Source of the DNA: Hyparrhenia diplandra
Lineage: Eukaryota; Streptophyta; Magnoliopsida; Poales; Poaceae
NCBI GenBank assembly: GCA_015847255.1
Contig: JADLZK010010880.1
Span: 1-64,000, forward strand
Direction: 5' to 3'
DNA length: 64,000 nucleotides
Made by a program: the position numbers and the translations under genes. Shown here in pieces: positions 33,092 through 45,300 of this stretch. The notes beneath the pieces were generated by a model, which searched no databases, was not told the DNA's origin, and saw only the letters and a program-made list of their open reading frames with translations. Positions within the stretch are counted from its first letter, which is position 1. Each line of letters opens with the position of its first letter.

Positions 33092-33884
33092 TGGGATCAG
33101 TCTACAAAAATTAAATAAAAAGAATGACAAAATTGAATGATCAAATAAAATAATAATTGCACGGGTATCAACTAGTATGATATGATCCTACTTGCAGCAA
33201 CCCCTTGATTAGTTTATTTACGCCCACGATTCAGTAGCATACACACACACACACACACTGTGCTTGAAAAGGTTGCGCCGTACAGTACAAGGCACCGTGG
33301 GCCGTCGACGACCTTGTCGACGAGTCGCGTATGGGCTGTTTCGATCAAGAAGAACTGTGGCGGCGGCGGCGCAACTGATGGGGACAGCAACTTGCCGATG
33401 ACCTACACACACGATCTGGTCCTCCGATCGACAAGAAGAGGTCGCTGGCGCACCTGCGCGCTGTGCTTTTTGGCGGCGCGATACCATGACCGGGGCGCAC
33501 AGGTCTCCAATCGAGGACTACTTGCTGAGATCGAACAACTGCTGTCGGCGGCCAGAAACTATACCGCCCACCGACACAACTTCACGGAGCGGAGAGGATC
33601 AACGGCAACAGCAAGGGGAAGGAGAGGGTACCTCGACGGGCGACGGCGAACGGTGTCCGGCGGCGCGAGCAGAAACCTAGCTCCGGCGCGCCAAAGAAAT
33701 TCCGCGGAAACTTCCTCCCGCGCGAAACCTTCTTTGGGACGGGGATACGAGCCAGTATCAAGTGCGGAGATATACGAGCTCCCAGCCGGTGTTTTGGAGT
33801 TGCCCAATGATTGGGACCTGATATTGGATACTGTTGGAGAGCACTTTTCCTCCTTTTTCCCAAAAAACCAGGATTGGGATCTAT
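33092..33884. other. Harbinger right-end leader with (AC)9 microsatellite
   Basis: This is upstream of ORF1 on the minus strand. It contains (AC)9 at 33241-33258 and a GC-rich leader at 33290-33720. The 209-codon plus frame at 33260-33889 runs antisense to the ORF1 leader into the terminal repeat and has no recognisable domain. Confidence 0.5.
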
Positions 33885-33908
33885 TTTAGGGTACTGTTGG
33901 AGATGCTC
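33885..33908 (-). repeat. Right terminal inverted repeat of PIF/Harbinger element
   Basis: Exact reverse complement of 29331-29354; followed by TTA at 33909-33911. Confidence 0.92.
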
Positions 33909-33911
33909 TTA

Positions 33912-36835
33912 CTGTTAAAGATGCCTTAGCTGCTAACCACCAGGCCAGATCTGCAACCTAGGTGGCTACTTTAATTTATAATAGCATGCTTTTGTAGCTT
34001 TTGCAGTTGTTCGAAAGAGCCCCGTGCAAATATGAAATGTGTAACAACATCCCTTGTTCAAAAGTCCCAGCAGCAGACAGAGGCGCATCTGGCACAAGAG
34101 GGGATCGAGTGAAATTCAGCAGAGCTGCCGACAGGTGATGCTAAGGAAATTTGTGGCTGCATGTTTCCACAAAGGGTAGAGACGCAAAGGAAAAGAGATT
34201 GACACTAGAGGTGAAGTAGAACAAAAAGGCAACGGTGAGCCATGCACATGTCCGCACACGCAGAATATTTATTCGCCATCTCTGTGACTCAGTGTCCATG
34301 TCCCATATGTAAGGAGAATCAAGAAAAACAATAGGTAATTCAAGACTAAATTCCCTTGTTAGCCCTGGATTTTATATGAATCCCACTATGCCAAAACAGT
34401 AGAAAAGCACACACTATACATCGGAGATATAGCAGAAAGTAAACAGGTCACTCATATTTCTTAAAAAAAAATTGGAATGGTTAACTGAACTAGGCCTGAG
34501 GAATGCAGACAACCCAGCACTGACCTCCGCATCAGCACTGATCTGCCCTCTGAGTGATTTATAGCATTTTGACCAGGTAATAATTTCTGTCCTGATAGAT
34601 TTAGTAGTATTTTGTTGCACGGAACTGGTCTCTGACACCACTTTGACAAGGAAAAAAAAAATCCAATTCAATTACAGTTTAATCGGCTTCATTTTGGGAA
34701 AAGGAACTGGTTATGACAGCATTTGATACAGTGAAGATAGGCGCCTATTCAGACAAGTCAGCACCCGTGCCTTCTCAGTGACTGCAGATGTAGCATCCGC
34801 CGGTGGGTAGTGGAGGGCCGACGACTTGATGCAGTGGCCGCGTCGTCCTCTCGACTACAGACCACTGGCCGCGGTCCTTCTTGTAGCAATATTGCTCTGT
34901 CACGAGAAAACCTTCTTGCTAGGGTCCATGGCTGTGGTTATCCATAGTATGGTCGTCCTCTTCGTGGGCATTCACGTCGCTATAAACTTCGACGGGAGAA
35001 AATAGTTTCATCAATTAATTGTAGCAATGGAGCTCACATCTCTGACCAGGTCCAAGGCTGTCGATTGGTTAGCTGAATTATCAGACAGGCTTGGTTGTCC
35101 TGTTAGCTTGGCTTGCCGGGGAGGTAGTATTTTTTTTTTCGTTCCCTCCAGAAGAAAGAAAAAAGGCAGAATTTATTCATTTCGTCAAAGTTTGCTCAGA
35201 ATCTCGCGTGATGTGTGCTCCAAACATAGCCTAGTGCGAGACAAGTGTGCGACAAGGAACTAGACAGAACGTGTTTGCATTCTTTGAGCATGTCCCAACA
35301 CAGGCCAGGCTCCCAGATATGACCCAGACAAAAAAGGCTCCATGAGGCAGTACAAGCAACACATAAAGCATCCTCAAACTTTCGCACAACATAAATATAG
35401 TACGTTCTAAGCTTATTAGCATGTACCAACCACGCAGAGAGGTCGAGAGACTAATAATACAAGCTAGGAGTTCAGCGTGAAGAAAAAATGTTGCAGGTAG
35501 GTTCTAATAGCAGCTGCAGAGTACACTGAAACTTTGATATAGCATATTTATTCGAATATAAAATAGCTGAGGTGAACATAACGGGTGAAACCATCTCGCA
35601 GCCGAGTGAACTTATGGTGATGAGCTGATGCAGTTTTGCAGTCTTTGATGCCAACAACATTTGACCTGCACCGCGGTTCAAGCAGGAACTTGGATCAGAA
35701 ATGATAAATCTGCGAGCGGAAGCATGTCCATCTATAATTTTACTGAATCTTCTTCAGATATTATGCTTAACCATAAATTATACAATGACCAAAGTGCTTA
35801 TTTCCATGTGAAGAATCATAGAAGGATGTGTCACAAACTCTCAGGTGACAGATTAAACAAGTGACGTATGTACAGAGTTGGTGCCTACACTAGAAGTGGT
35901 TTCATGAGTTGGCCACAAACAGAGTCTCGACTGGTGTCTCACAGACTAACAGGTGACAGATTAATAAACAAGTAACTTGTTTACAAATGAAACGACAGAA
36001 CTAACCATGGAGGCAACACGGGACATATTATACCAAGATAGGATAGTGGGAAACAGAGCATCCACTGGTGGCCAGAAACAGAGTGGGTGGGCTGACACCT
36101 ACGTCTGATGTAATATTGGATCCACTGGAAAATCAGCATCTGCTAAAATATGCTTGATAGTTTCATTATTGCTAAAATACTACTTGTCTTGCTAAGCAAA
36201 AATGTACTTCATACATCAGCATAAAATATGCTTGATAGTTTCATTATTGCTAAAATACTACTTGTCTTGCAAAGCAAAATGTACTTCATACATCAGCATA
36301 GATGTCCGAATGCATGTATTTGCATATTGGGAAACTGACCATGCAGTAGCAGCAATATATCTAAGACTATTTTGTATTGCTAGGAATCAGAATATTAGTT
36401 GTTTGATGGAAATTATGTTTTCGTTCGATGCCTTCATTTTGGAGGAATTATAATCCATTTAAGAAATTAGGCTATTGGGTTTCAAATTTGAGACTTCCAA
36501 AGTTAATAAAATAAGTTCATCTCAACTTCATAGGGTGGGAGATGGGAATTGAATTGAATAGATCATGCAAATTTGACATTCAGGTGGCTGCGAGAGGTGG
36601 ACATTAAGGGAAAGGAAAAATGAGGGAAACTGCAAGAAATCCCTTTAATCAAAACAATTCACAATCTCAGTTTCAATTTCAAAAGGCAGACGAATTGAGG
36701 CGGATGAACTGGATCTTTGATATTGAAATTTCTCTACTTGAATGGCTGAATTGCCAGAGCTGCAACCTTGGATAAGATAGAGAGCACATGGAGAGAGTAC
36801 GTACACTATGCTTTGGTTACAAATTTGGATCTGTT
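33912..36835. other. 3' flank of NLR-C with cluster-specific repeats
   Basis: About 2.9 kb without a gene. Short blocks shared with other NLR flanks are present: TGGATCAGAAATGATAAATC near 35691, AAATCTGCGAGCGGAAGCATG near 35706 and GGAAACAGAGCATCCACTGG near 36050. Open frames here are short and unconserved. A 78-bp tandem duplication lies at 36145-36300. Confidence 0.5.
36145..36300. repeat. 78-bp tandem duplication
   Basis: Two copies of a unit starting AAAATATGCTTGATAGTTTC and ending CATACATCAGCAT follow each other at 36145 and 36223 with only two small differences (an extra A and GCTAAG/GCAAAG). Confidence 0.85.
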
Positions 36836-36935
36836 TAAGAACTTGCTAGGCTTAGTTTGCCCAAATCAATATCAGCAGTCTGTGAGGCCACCTCCTCCTC
36901 CGGCTTCTCATCTTCGTTGTCGGTGTGGACACCAT
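36836..36935 (-). other. NLR-C last exon, acidic C-terminal tail
   Basis: The tail follows acceptor AAAAG and ends at a TAA at 36836-36838. Its EDEKPEEEVASQTADIDLGK core aligns with the last exon of NLR-B. One base is missing within the first ten codons compared with NLR-A and NLR-B. Confidence 0.55.
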
Positions 36936-39900
36936 CTTTTGCTTTTGCATGGAAATCCAGATTAAACAAAATCATTAACTGAGTAAGACAATTTTAATCA
37001 TGTATGTATGACAAAAAGGAAAGAGATAAATACAGGGACATCATCCTGATCGGTACTAAAAAATATGTGTTGTACCTATTACTTCTAACAATGTGAAGCG
37101 TCGGATTATTGGGATGGACCTTCCAAGTGTTTCTCAGGGCGGCCAACGCAGCATCCACCTCCTCAGCAGACACGCCACCACAGTCGATCCACAATCTTAG
37201 TTCCCGAAGTGAAGGCAGGTATTCCAAGCCAATATTACCACAATCTCCATTGTTATTGATCATAGCTCGCAAAGGGACTTGGAACGCAAAGCAAAGGACT
37301 TCAAGATTTGGCATCACCACAGAGGGTACAAGTTTTCTGGAGTCGTCATCATTGCTTTTTCTGAAGCCAAATGGCACAACGGCTTCTCCATTCCATCTAT
37401 GCAATGAAACCATAGCGTCCTTCTCATTGGACTGCTCAAACTGGATCATTTTATTGATCATGAAGTACCTCAACTTCTGGAAGTTGTTGCCTCGGATATT
37501 TATTTTAATATAGTAAGCATCCATAGTCTTATCAAGCAGGATCAACACTAGATAGCAGAGTATGGGCAACCTAGCAAGGTTTTCCATGTCCTGCTCGTCC
37601 ACTGTCTTCACCGTCAGTTCCAAGTGGGAAAGGTTGGGAAGACTCGAGGGAGCAATGCATGAGGGCAGCTTAGAGAAGCAAATTGGAAAACCCAAAAAAC
37701 AGAGAGACCTCGGGAGTACAAAGCCTGCTGCCTCCCACATGGTTGTATCCACTTCGAAACCCCAATCGTACACATCTAGATGCTGGATCTTTTTGAGACT
37801 ACATAGGGACTCCACAAAATGCCTTTGGGTGCTCTTGTCCATCCCGTCCATCCCACGAGTACCAAGTTTGAGTACCCTCAGTTCTTGCAGGCTGCTCAGC
37901 TCCTTCACAAAACTTTCACCCTCTACATTGCCATATACATTTATTATTAGCTCCTCTAGGGATGTCATTTTTCCAATCCCATGGGGCTTCCGCTTGTTCA
38001 GCATCTAGCCGAACCAACTGTGTTAGCTGGACAATACTTGCTGGCAACTTTCCATAAACTTCAAGTGCCTGCAGTAACCTTAGATTCCCTATTTCTCTTG
38101 GGAGCTCACAGTCACCATCTAAACCATACGTCCGAAGATATCTCAAGTGCAGTAAATCACCAAGATGCTCAAGATGGCAACCTTCCTTAAGCCTACAATT
38201 TATTAGGTCTAGCACGCGCAATAAATTGAACCTGAAGAATTGGTCCCTGTTATCAATACAACACCGTAACGCAGTATACGATCTTACTTTTGGTATACCA
38301 AGTAACCATGGTTTCAGAACTAATGTGCTCAGCCATTCTATTTTGGTTGGCTAACCGCGAATAACACTGCTAGGTGCAAATGTTCCTTGGATATTGTCAT
38401 CTAATATAGCAATAAAGTTTTCTTCACATGAAAGCTTACGATCAGATCAAGAATCATATCATGAACACGACAGCCGTATACTCGCCATCCCATGACTTCT
38501 CTACCTGGATCAAGCTTCTATCAATAAGATTGTTGAAGTATCTCTCACCAATATCGAATAATCTTGTCCCTTGTTCTTGCTCAATAAATCCTTCAGCTAT
38601 CCACTTCCCATATCAGAGGTTCCTTTTTCGATCCAATAATCTTTTAGGATATGTACATAGATATAGTAAGCATGTCCTCAAATGTGGAGGAAGATCATAG
38701 TAGCTAAATGAAAGTATTGTCATTGTATCTTCAGATTCCCTATTATCTTTACTATCAAAACCAATAGAGTTGTAGACCTCAGACCATGTGTACTCTGGTT
38801 TACAAGCAAACATGCTAGCCATTGTGATGATTGCTAATGGTATACCAAAGACATTTTTTGATCATTTTATCGAAGCGTCATCCGGTTGGCTATGAAGGCA
38901 CTTCCCACTTGCACCAAATATCCTTGTATAGAATAATTTCAGGGAGTCATCATTGAAAGTGGTTTTAGTGCAAAAACCTCACCAGCTTCTTTGGCAACTT
39001 CAGAGTTGCGAGTAGTGGTGATTACCTTACTTCCACACAGTTATTATCAGGAAGTGCCATTTTGATTGTTTCCCATGTCTCTACCTTCCATACATCGCCA
39101 ATAACAACAAAATACCTATACACATGAAAGTGCAATGACCCTTAGTGAGTAATGATGTTTAAAGCTTCTACAAAAGCAAACAAATTTTCTAACATTAAAA
39201 GTAGTTGGCATTACCCATAAAAACACAAGTTCACTCAAGTAAAAATAAATTTTGTGCTCATGTTTCAGAATCCTTCTACTACCAATTGGCATAAAAAAGT
39301 ACTGAAGAGGAAATAAACTAAAAAAAGTAACCTACAACTTTTAGGATATAAATGGAAATTGCCACAAAAAAGGGCATATTTGGGAAAAAAATACACATCC
39401 GAGGCCGTGTTTTACATAACTTGCACATCTAATGGCTAGCGGAAAATCTAGGTGACCATGAAACTGTACGTTTTCCTAAATATACCCTTTGATATATACA
39501 TGACCTTTTATGTATACACAATAATTAAGAAGTTGTCGTATTCTTATCTTATACTATAACTTTGAAGTTTAAAGTTTTAGAAGTAAAAAAGATGTAAGCT
39601 CAATTATGAATTAGAATTGTTTGAGTCTGTCAAAGATGATGTGGAGACCATATATTTAGTATAACCTACAGCACAGTGAAAACTAAGTAACAATGGAGCA
39701 AGAGCATATTAAAAGGCACTCTTTAATTACAATTTACTATTGTGCGGCTGATGTGTACCTCTTGTTCTCGAGGAATTCTCGGACTTCAATAATTAGGAGC
39801 TCCAGGCCTCTTCTAGTATCATGAATATCCTTATACTTTTCCTTGTCAAGATCAAAGAGGATGTCCTTGAAAACTTTTTCGTGGTTATAATCGCGGCCAA

Positions 39901-40590
39901 CTAAAAAAAGAAATGCCCCACAGTCATATTGTGACTTCAGCTTGTCATACACCACTTTGGCAAGAGTGGTTTTACCCAATCCTCCAACTCCCACAATTGA
40001 AACCTTCTTCATCTTCTTATCGGACACAGTGAGATCCACTTGGATGGATTCAGCATGGATATGAGCTCGTCCTTTGACTTGTCGACACCAAGAAGTTGGG
40101 TCACTTCTTTTGTGCATAGCTTTTGTAGCGAGGGTCAATACTTGAGGTGGATGTACCCTGCTTGCACATAATCTCATCAAGTTTGTACCTCTGACGCCTT
40201 CCGTCTACCTCCTTGAGACGCTTCATCATGTCTTTGATCTTTCCTGCAATATCACGGCGAGCCTTTACCTTCCTGAACAGATCACCCACCTTGTCCATAA
40301 GGCTGCTGGAGTCTGCATCCTTGCTGCTATCGACACGAATGAGGAAGGTGTCGAGGATATCCTCCATGTCATAGGAGGCCTCCTCACCTCTCGTGCCCAC
40401 ACCTTGACCTGCTCGTCGAGCTGGTTCCATGGCACATCTGAGACCTTGTGGAGGAATGGCTTGATGCTGTCCAGCTCCCGGGAGAGCGACTCCACCTGCT
40501 TCCTAACGCCCTTCCGGAGCTTGTACTCGCCACGGAGCAGTTGAAGAAGCTTGGGGAGAGGCTTCCCAGCGCCCCTGTCACCACACTCAT
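36836..40590 (-). pseudogene. NLR-C: CNL disease-resistance gene, same three-exon layout, frameshifted
   Basis: Likely exons 40590-39759, 39115-37076 and 36935-36836; introns of 643 and 140 bp have GT/AG ends at the same places as in NLR-B. The start MSVVTGALGSLSP is followed by a one-base loss; a second loss lies near 40385 (before ASYDMEDILDTF) and a third near 40060. The P-loop VSIVGVGGLGKTTLAK is intact. Kinase-2 reads YFVVIGDVWKVETW, with Gly in place of the first Asp. Exon 2 is scattered over frames between 39000 and 38230 (for example DTMTILSFSYYDLPPHLRTC), then is open for LRRs: RVLDLINCRLKEGCHLEHLG, and 38004-37076 with about ten repeats. The tail exon reads DNEDEKPEEEVASQTADIDL and ends KLSLASS, but is one base short next to its acceptor. 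Without the lesions it would be a cytosolic ATP-binding immune receptor. Confidence 0.85.
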
Positions 40591-40975
40591 GCTTCCCTCG
40601 CGTGGTTCAGATCTGAGTGCAGTCGAGATTATCCATAGTATGTAGTTAGTCGTACTGTCGTGGATACAATGCCACCACGTATCCAGCAACGAGTGGCACC
40701 TGCTGTCAAACTCTGCACATAATTCTCATGCGGGGCCATCGGCCTTGAAAAACTAGTATGTGAGTTTTCTCATTCACAGAACCAACCAGTGCTTCTCGTT
40801 CACTGAACCAGAATCCTATCCTATCACACGCATGTCAATTAAGTCAGATAGAAACACTGTTTTAGGACGAGGCCTGACCACGAAACTGATGAATAAATTT
40901 AATCCCGTGAAAGCTCATCACACCAGAAGTTTGACTATTTGTTTTGAAAGGATCAGCAGGGGAGTCCCCTACCTC
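40591..40975. other. 5' upstream region of NLR-C
   Basis: The first ~100 bp (GGTTCAGATCTGAGT, then CATAGTATGTAG) matches the region upstream of NLR-D at 60043-60130, which supports a common promoter-proximal sequence. No TATA box stands out. Confidence 0.45.
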
Positions 40976-41662
40976 TTTTTTTTGGCTTTTCAATTAATTG
41001 AAAGAATATACAACCTCCAGGCTCAAAAAAAAAAAAAAAAAAAAAGGAAGACAATTACAAAGTCGACTTTCTCCAAACACTAAGGGCATTGCTCTTTGAA
41101 GGCTTGGCTTTGATGCACACCAATACAAGCTCACTTCTAAAAGTTCTTTTCCAATCGACAAATTATAAAAAAAGTGATAATAGTTTCTGATTTTCCAAAT
41201 AGTCCAACAAGCTGTGATTAAGATTTCTCTGAAAATACTGCTGTTGAAGCTATTTCTTCCTTTTATGATCATGTCCAGAGGGGGCAAGTTAAGATTCCAC
41301 TGGATAGAGAGAGCATTCCAGCAAGCACTACTAAAAGGGCATTGAAAAAATAGGTAAAAGCTGGATTCCTCAATTCCCTAATTGCATAAAACACAAGTGT
41401 AGTCACTCAAAACTTTGTTTTTCCTTCTCAACAGATTTCTGGTATTCAGCCTATCCCTCAATAGGAGCAACAAAAAGAACTTATGGTTGCCAGGATTGCT
41501 AGATCCCCACGGCCATTGGAAAAGTGGAGAGGATGGTAGATCTCCTAAAAGAATGGAACACACCTTTTGTTGTTATATGTTCCTGATCCCCATGTATAAC
41601 TCCAAGAGTCTTTTGAGTTGTGGTCCAAAGAGGCAGCCTAGAGGTAAGGGCATGGGGCTAAA
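40976..41662 (-). mobile_element. LINE (L1-type) 3' end fragment
   Basis: On the minus strand, HKFFLLLLLRDRLNTRNLL RRKN and DYTCVLCN (41500-41380) are the zinc-binding end domain of plant L1 reverse transcriptase ORFs; ILITACWTIWKIRN (41287 frame) is a later conserved piece of the same tail. It is followed by a long T run (minus), GAGCCTGGAGGTTGTA and a short A tail (T8 at 40976-40983 on plus), the usual end of grass LINEs. Only the last ~650 bp are present, and the right edge is cut by the gypsy element at 41668. Confidence 0.75.
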
Positions 41663-41667
41663 CATCC

Positions 41668-42035
41668 CGCCACACTTTCGGCAAAAGGATTCCTAAACCC
41701 GGCAAGAATTGGCTGAATATTTAATTATTAAATAGCTTTATTAGGTATTTTTATTAATTAAAATCAGAATTGAGTATTCAAGACTAATGGGCTTGGCCCG
41801 TTAGCAATTGTAATCCTCTCATATAAATATGGGGCAGACCGTTTGTGGGAGTCAAAAAAAAGAACAATTTAGGGTTAATTCCCTCGCCTCTCCAGCTCTT
41901 AGCCGCCGCCGCCCTCTAGCGCCATCCGTGCCGCGCCGCACAGAATCGGCCGCCGCCCGCCTTCCTTCTTCTCTCTCACTACATCACACCCCTCGTCATC
42001 CTCTCACGTTGACCGGTCGATGAGTCGCGGATGCA
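41668..42035 (+). repeat. 5' LTR of decayed gypsy element
   Basis: It aligns with 46750-47119. Its start is CGCCACAC where the 3' LTR has TGTCACAC, so both T residues of the terminal motif are now C. A TATA-like ATATAAATATGGGG lies near 41820. The end GCGGATGCA precedes the primer-binding site. Confidence 0.8.
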
Positions 42036-42051
42036 TTGGTATCCGGAGATC
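42036..42051 (+). other. Primer-binding-site-like sequence
   Basis: TTGGTATCCGGAGATC follows the LTR end and resembles the initiator-methionine primer site (TGGTATCAGAG). Confidence 0.6.
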
Positions 42052-43560
42052 GTATTCCTATGGCCTCGCATTGGAGCAAGCAAGTCCTGGAGGAGGTTCA
42101 CAATGCCATCAATGGATTCATCGCTGCAGTGGAGGCCGGATCAACACCCTCTGCTGCCAAGCATGTACCTCCCTCTCGATGCTCCCCAATTCTTTCCGGA
42201 TTAGGATGATTTGTTTTATCCGCCGTGCCTCCGACTCATCAATTCCTCGGACTACGGACAACAAAAGATCAACCCCCCGATCCCCCAAAAACGACAAAGT
42301 ACAACACACCTAAGATGATTTTTCCGTAATATGAGGGTAAGGGTGATCCGACTCGTTGGCTGTATAAATGCAATAATTTTTTTCTAGCTCAAGAAATCAA
42401 GGAAAACGATGCAATTGGCCTCGTTTCACCTCCAAGGAAACGCATTGACTTGGTTTATTCGATTGGGAGAAACAACTAGGATCACCAACTTGGCCTCAAT
42501 TTTCATAAGCAATTACGGACGGTTTGTTTCTCCATTATAGCATAACCATCTCGAGCATTATCCTGTGCACACCGGCCTTATATGCAACGTGCACACTAGC
42601 GATCTGGGCCTTCGATTTTCCATCGGTGGCAAAGAAAGCGGGGCTGATATTTTGCAATTTACCGCTATAAGCCCTTGGCATTTTTGCACCCCCAATGCGG
42701 CCTAAGGCCTCATCCACCTGCGCCCCACCCTTCACTCGATACGATGTAGTCACGGAATGCAGCGCGCCGCCGCCGCCCCGCCCGGTCGCCGGCACGCCCG
42801 GCCCGCAGTTCTTGCTCACGCCGCCGTGTGAGAAGGCGGTGGCGGCGTTCTCTGTCGTGGTAGCGGCGTTCTCTGCTTGGGGAAATCCGAGGCGGCCGAG
42901 GGGAGGCGGATGTGGCGGAACCCGCGGCACGAGTGGAGAGGTCGTCGTGCCCCAGCCGGGGCGGCGCCGAGGAGTGTCGGACAAACAAGACGAATGAATC
43001 GGTCTCGTCTCTTGGCACCATGCGGCCAAGGCTTAAAAGTGGGGGTTCTACAAAAATGAATGAGCCTGCCAAGGGTCCGACGGGCGTTAAAATGAAAAAT
43101 CTCCCTACATTTCACACCGGCCCCCCGGATGGGAGATGGGCGTTCAGACGCTAGTGTGCACGATTTGCATACAAGCATGGTGTGCACATGATACGTTCTC
43201 TAACCATCTAGGTGACCTAATTGTGACACACCAATTGGGAGATTTGAATGCCTGTGACAAATAAATTCATGTCCACACTCAATATGGTGCAACATCTTTC
43301 ACCACAACAACAGTAATGCTTTATACTTTGCTGGGTTAGCTCCTTTAATACAAACTGAAGTTCAATTGCAAAATCCTCCAGATTTGGAAACTGTGATGGC
43401 TCTCGCTAGACGCCTGCACTTGTCGATGAGACGACACAACGATCTTCTAAGGTACATCTCCGCCCAAAACTCTAAAATTTAGATATCAGTTCATGGACTC
43501 ACAGAATTACTACTAGCCCTACAATGCAATTGATGATATCAATTAATGGCACAAATTTGT
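42052..43560 (+). pseudogene. Gag remnant, split by a DNA transposon
   Basis: Short pieces on both sides of the 42552-43200 insertion have a gag-like character: left, GDPTRWLYKCNNFF-like codons (about 42335-42385) and ASFHLQGNALTWF-like codons (about 42415-42455); right, codons for VTNKFMSTLNMVQHLSP (about 43255-43300). No frame is longer than ~60 codons. A clear zinc knuckle was not found. Confidence 0.5.
42543..43209. mobile_element. Non-autonomous Mutator-type element (649 bp) with 9-bp target duplication
   Basis: TAACCATCT at 42543-42551 and 43201-43209 flanks the insertion exactly. Between them, the ends are inverted repeats of about 45-50 bp: GTGCACACC...TATGCAA...CGTGCACACTAGCG on the left against its complement on the right, with a few mismatches. 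A 9-bp duplication with long inverted ends is the signature of Mutator-like elements. The middle (42690-43080) is GC-rich and gene-like on the minus strand; it may be captured genic DNA (Pack-MULE), but no family is recognised. Confidence 0.85.
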
Positions 43561-43958
43561 TGGCGTAGTGGATTCCGGATCAACACATATTTTTGTGGAT
43601 TATGAAATAGCACAACGCCTCAATTTAAAGGCCCTCCCGTACACTCGTCTCTCCGAGTAGCAAATTTTTGCCAACGGGATCATATTACTAATGTTGGAAG
43701 GTATGATGATGTTGCTTTTACTATTGCAAATGAGAACTTCATAGCAAATACGGTATTAAATTGGGAGGTTATGATGTTGTTCTTGGAGTTGATTGGCTGA
43801 GCTCACTTGATACTATCATTTGGAATTTTAATAAATTGACTTTGCAAATATGGCGGAAGGACACCGATTATTTGGCACAGCTTCGTCCAAAGGAGACGAG
43901 CTTCCACCGTGTATTCGTGATTTTATATTCTGATCCTCCATTGGAACCATTACTATAG
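43561..43958 (+). pseudogene. Gypsy aspartic protease remnant
   Basis: Codons near 43565-43600 read VDSGSTHIFVDYEIAQRLN-like, giving the DSG catalytic triad, and the open frame from 43761 reads GGYDVVLGVDWLSSLDTIIW, the typical protease C-terminus. The frame changes between these parts. Followed directly by the linker to reverse transcriptase. Confidence 0.7.
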
Positions 43959-44019
43959 AAATTCCAGGATCTCTTCCGTGAACCTTCCTGTCTTCCAACC
44001 CAGAGGTGCTACCACCACC

Positions 44020-45300
44020 ACATCCATCTGAAGGACCTAACTAGGCCTACAGTTGTTCGTCCTTATCGTTATCCACAGATGCAGAAGAATGAGTTGGAAC
44101 GACAGTGTCACACTATGCAGCAAGATGGTATAATAAGATACAACACTTCGCCCTTCTCATCTCCTGTTATATTTGTTAAAAAGCAAGATAGCACAATTTG
44201 GTTTTGTGTCAACTATAAAGCTCTTAATGATAATACTCTCAAAGATAAGTTTCCTATACCTGTTATCGCGGAATTATTGGATGAGCTACAAGGAGAAAAA
44301 TTCTTCACCAAATTAGACCTTCGGTCAAAGCTACCACCGTGTACGCATGCACCCATCCGACATCGAAAAACAAACTTTCAAGACACACCATGGACACTTC
44401 AATTTTGGGTGATGCCATTTGGTTTATGCAATGCACCCTCTACCTTTCAAGCCCTAATGAATGATATTCGGGACCATACCTACACAAATTTGTTTTGGTT
44501 TTCTTTGATGATATCTTGATTTACAAGTAAGACTTGGTATGAGCATTTGAATCATATTGAGGAAATCTTTAAAGTGCTATGATATCACAACATATTTCTC
44601 AAAAAGTCTAAGTGCAACTTTGGACAATCTCAATGGGGTTATCCGGGACATATCATATCTGATGCAGGAGTTGCTATCGATCTAGAAAAATTCCAATCAA
44701 TGACATCATGGCCACAACCTACAACTTTTCGAGAACTAAGAGGAGTTTTGGGACTTGCTGGATACTACAGGAAATTCATTGCAAATTACGGTACAATCGC
44801 TAGACCACTTACTAATCTTATTAAAAAGGACTCCTTCCATTGGACCCCCTGGCAACAACTGTGTTTGAACATCTTAAGATGACATTGTCTTCGGCACCGT
44901 ACTTCGATTTACTGATTTTCGATACACCATTTGTGATAGAATGCGATGCATCAGAATGTGCATGGGAGTTGTTTTACATCGGGAATGGCCCGGTAGCCTT
45001 TTTCAGTAAAAAGATGCCTCCAAAACATATTAAATAGGCAGCTTAAGAAAGGGAACTTATTGGCTTAGTTACCGCAGTTAAGCATTGGAGACCCTACTTA
45101 TGATGGCACCCCTTTCTTATCAGGTCAGATCACTACAGCTTAAAGTATATTTTGGACCAACGTTTATCTACAATCACATAGCACCAGTGGGTCAGTAAAC
45201 TGTTGGGATATGACTTCACTATTGAGTATAAACATGGGAAGAGCAATGTAGCTGCCGATGCACTATCTCGTCAACATAATATGGAACCTTCACTAATGGC
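44020..45300 (+). pseudogene. Gypsy reverse transcriptase and RNase H remnant
   Basis: Frame 44079-44519 shows reverse transcriptase motifs SSPVIFVKKQDSTIWFCVNY, LDELQGEKFFTKLDLR and VMPFGLCNAPSTFQALMN. The catalytic FDDILIY is encoded at about 44505-44525 after a frame change. The connection domain follows (LRGVLGLAGYYRKFIANYG, 44700-44882) and RNase H pieces FVIECDASECAW (about 44930) and ADALSRQHN (about 45255). TAG and TAA stops and several shifts make it non-functional. Confidence 0.85.

Larger units (their letters stand above)
29331..33908 (+). mobile_element. PIF/Harbinger DNA transposon (4578 bp)
   Basis: The ends are exact inverted repeats of 24 bp starting GAGCATCTCCAACAGTACCC (29331-29354 and 33885-33908). 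TTA flanks both sides (29328-29330, 33909-33911), the 3-bp duplication typical of PIF/Harbinger. It carries the two genes of the superfamily in convergent orientation: a DDE transposase on plus and a Myb/SANT-like protein on minus. Perfect ends suggest recent movement, although the transposase as read contains frameshifts. Confidence 0.92.

Noticed and set aside
33260..33889. 209-codon plus-strand open frame
   Set aside because: It is antisense to the ORF1 leader of the Harbinger element and ends inside its terminal repeat; no domain.
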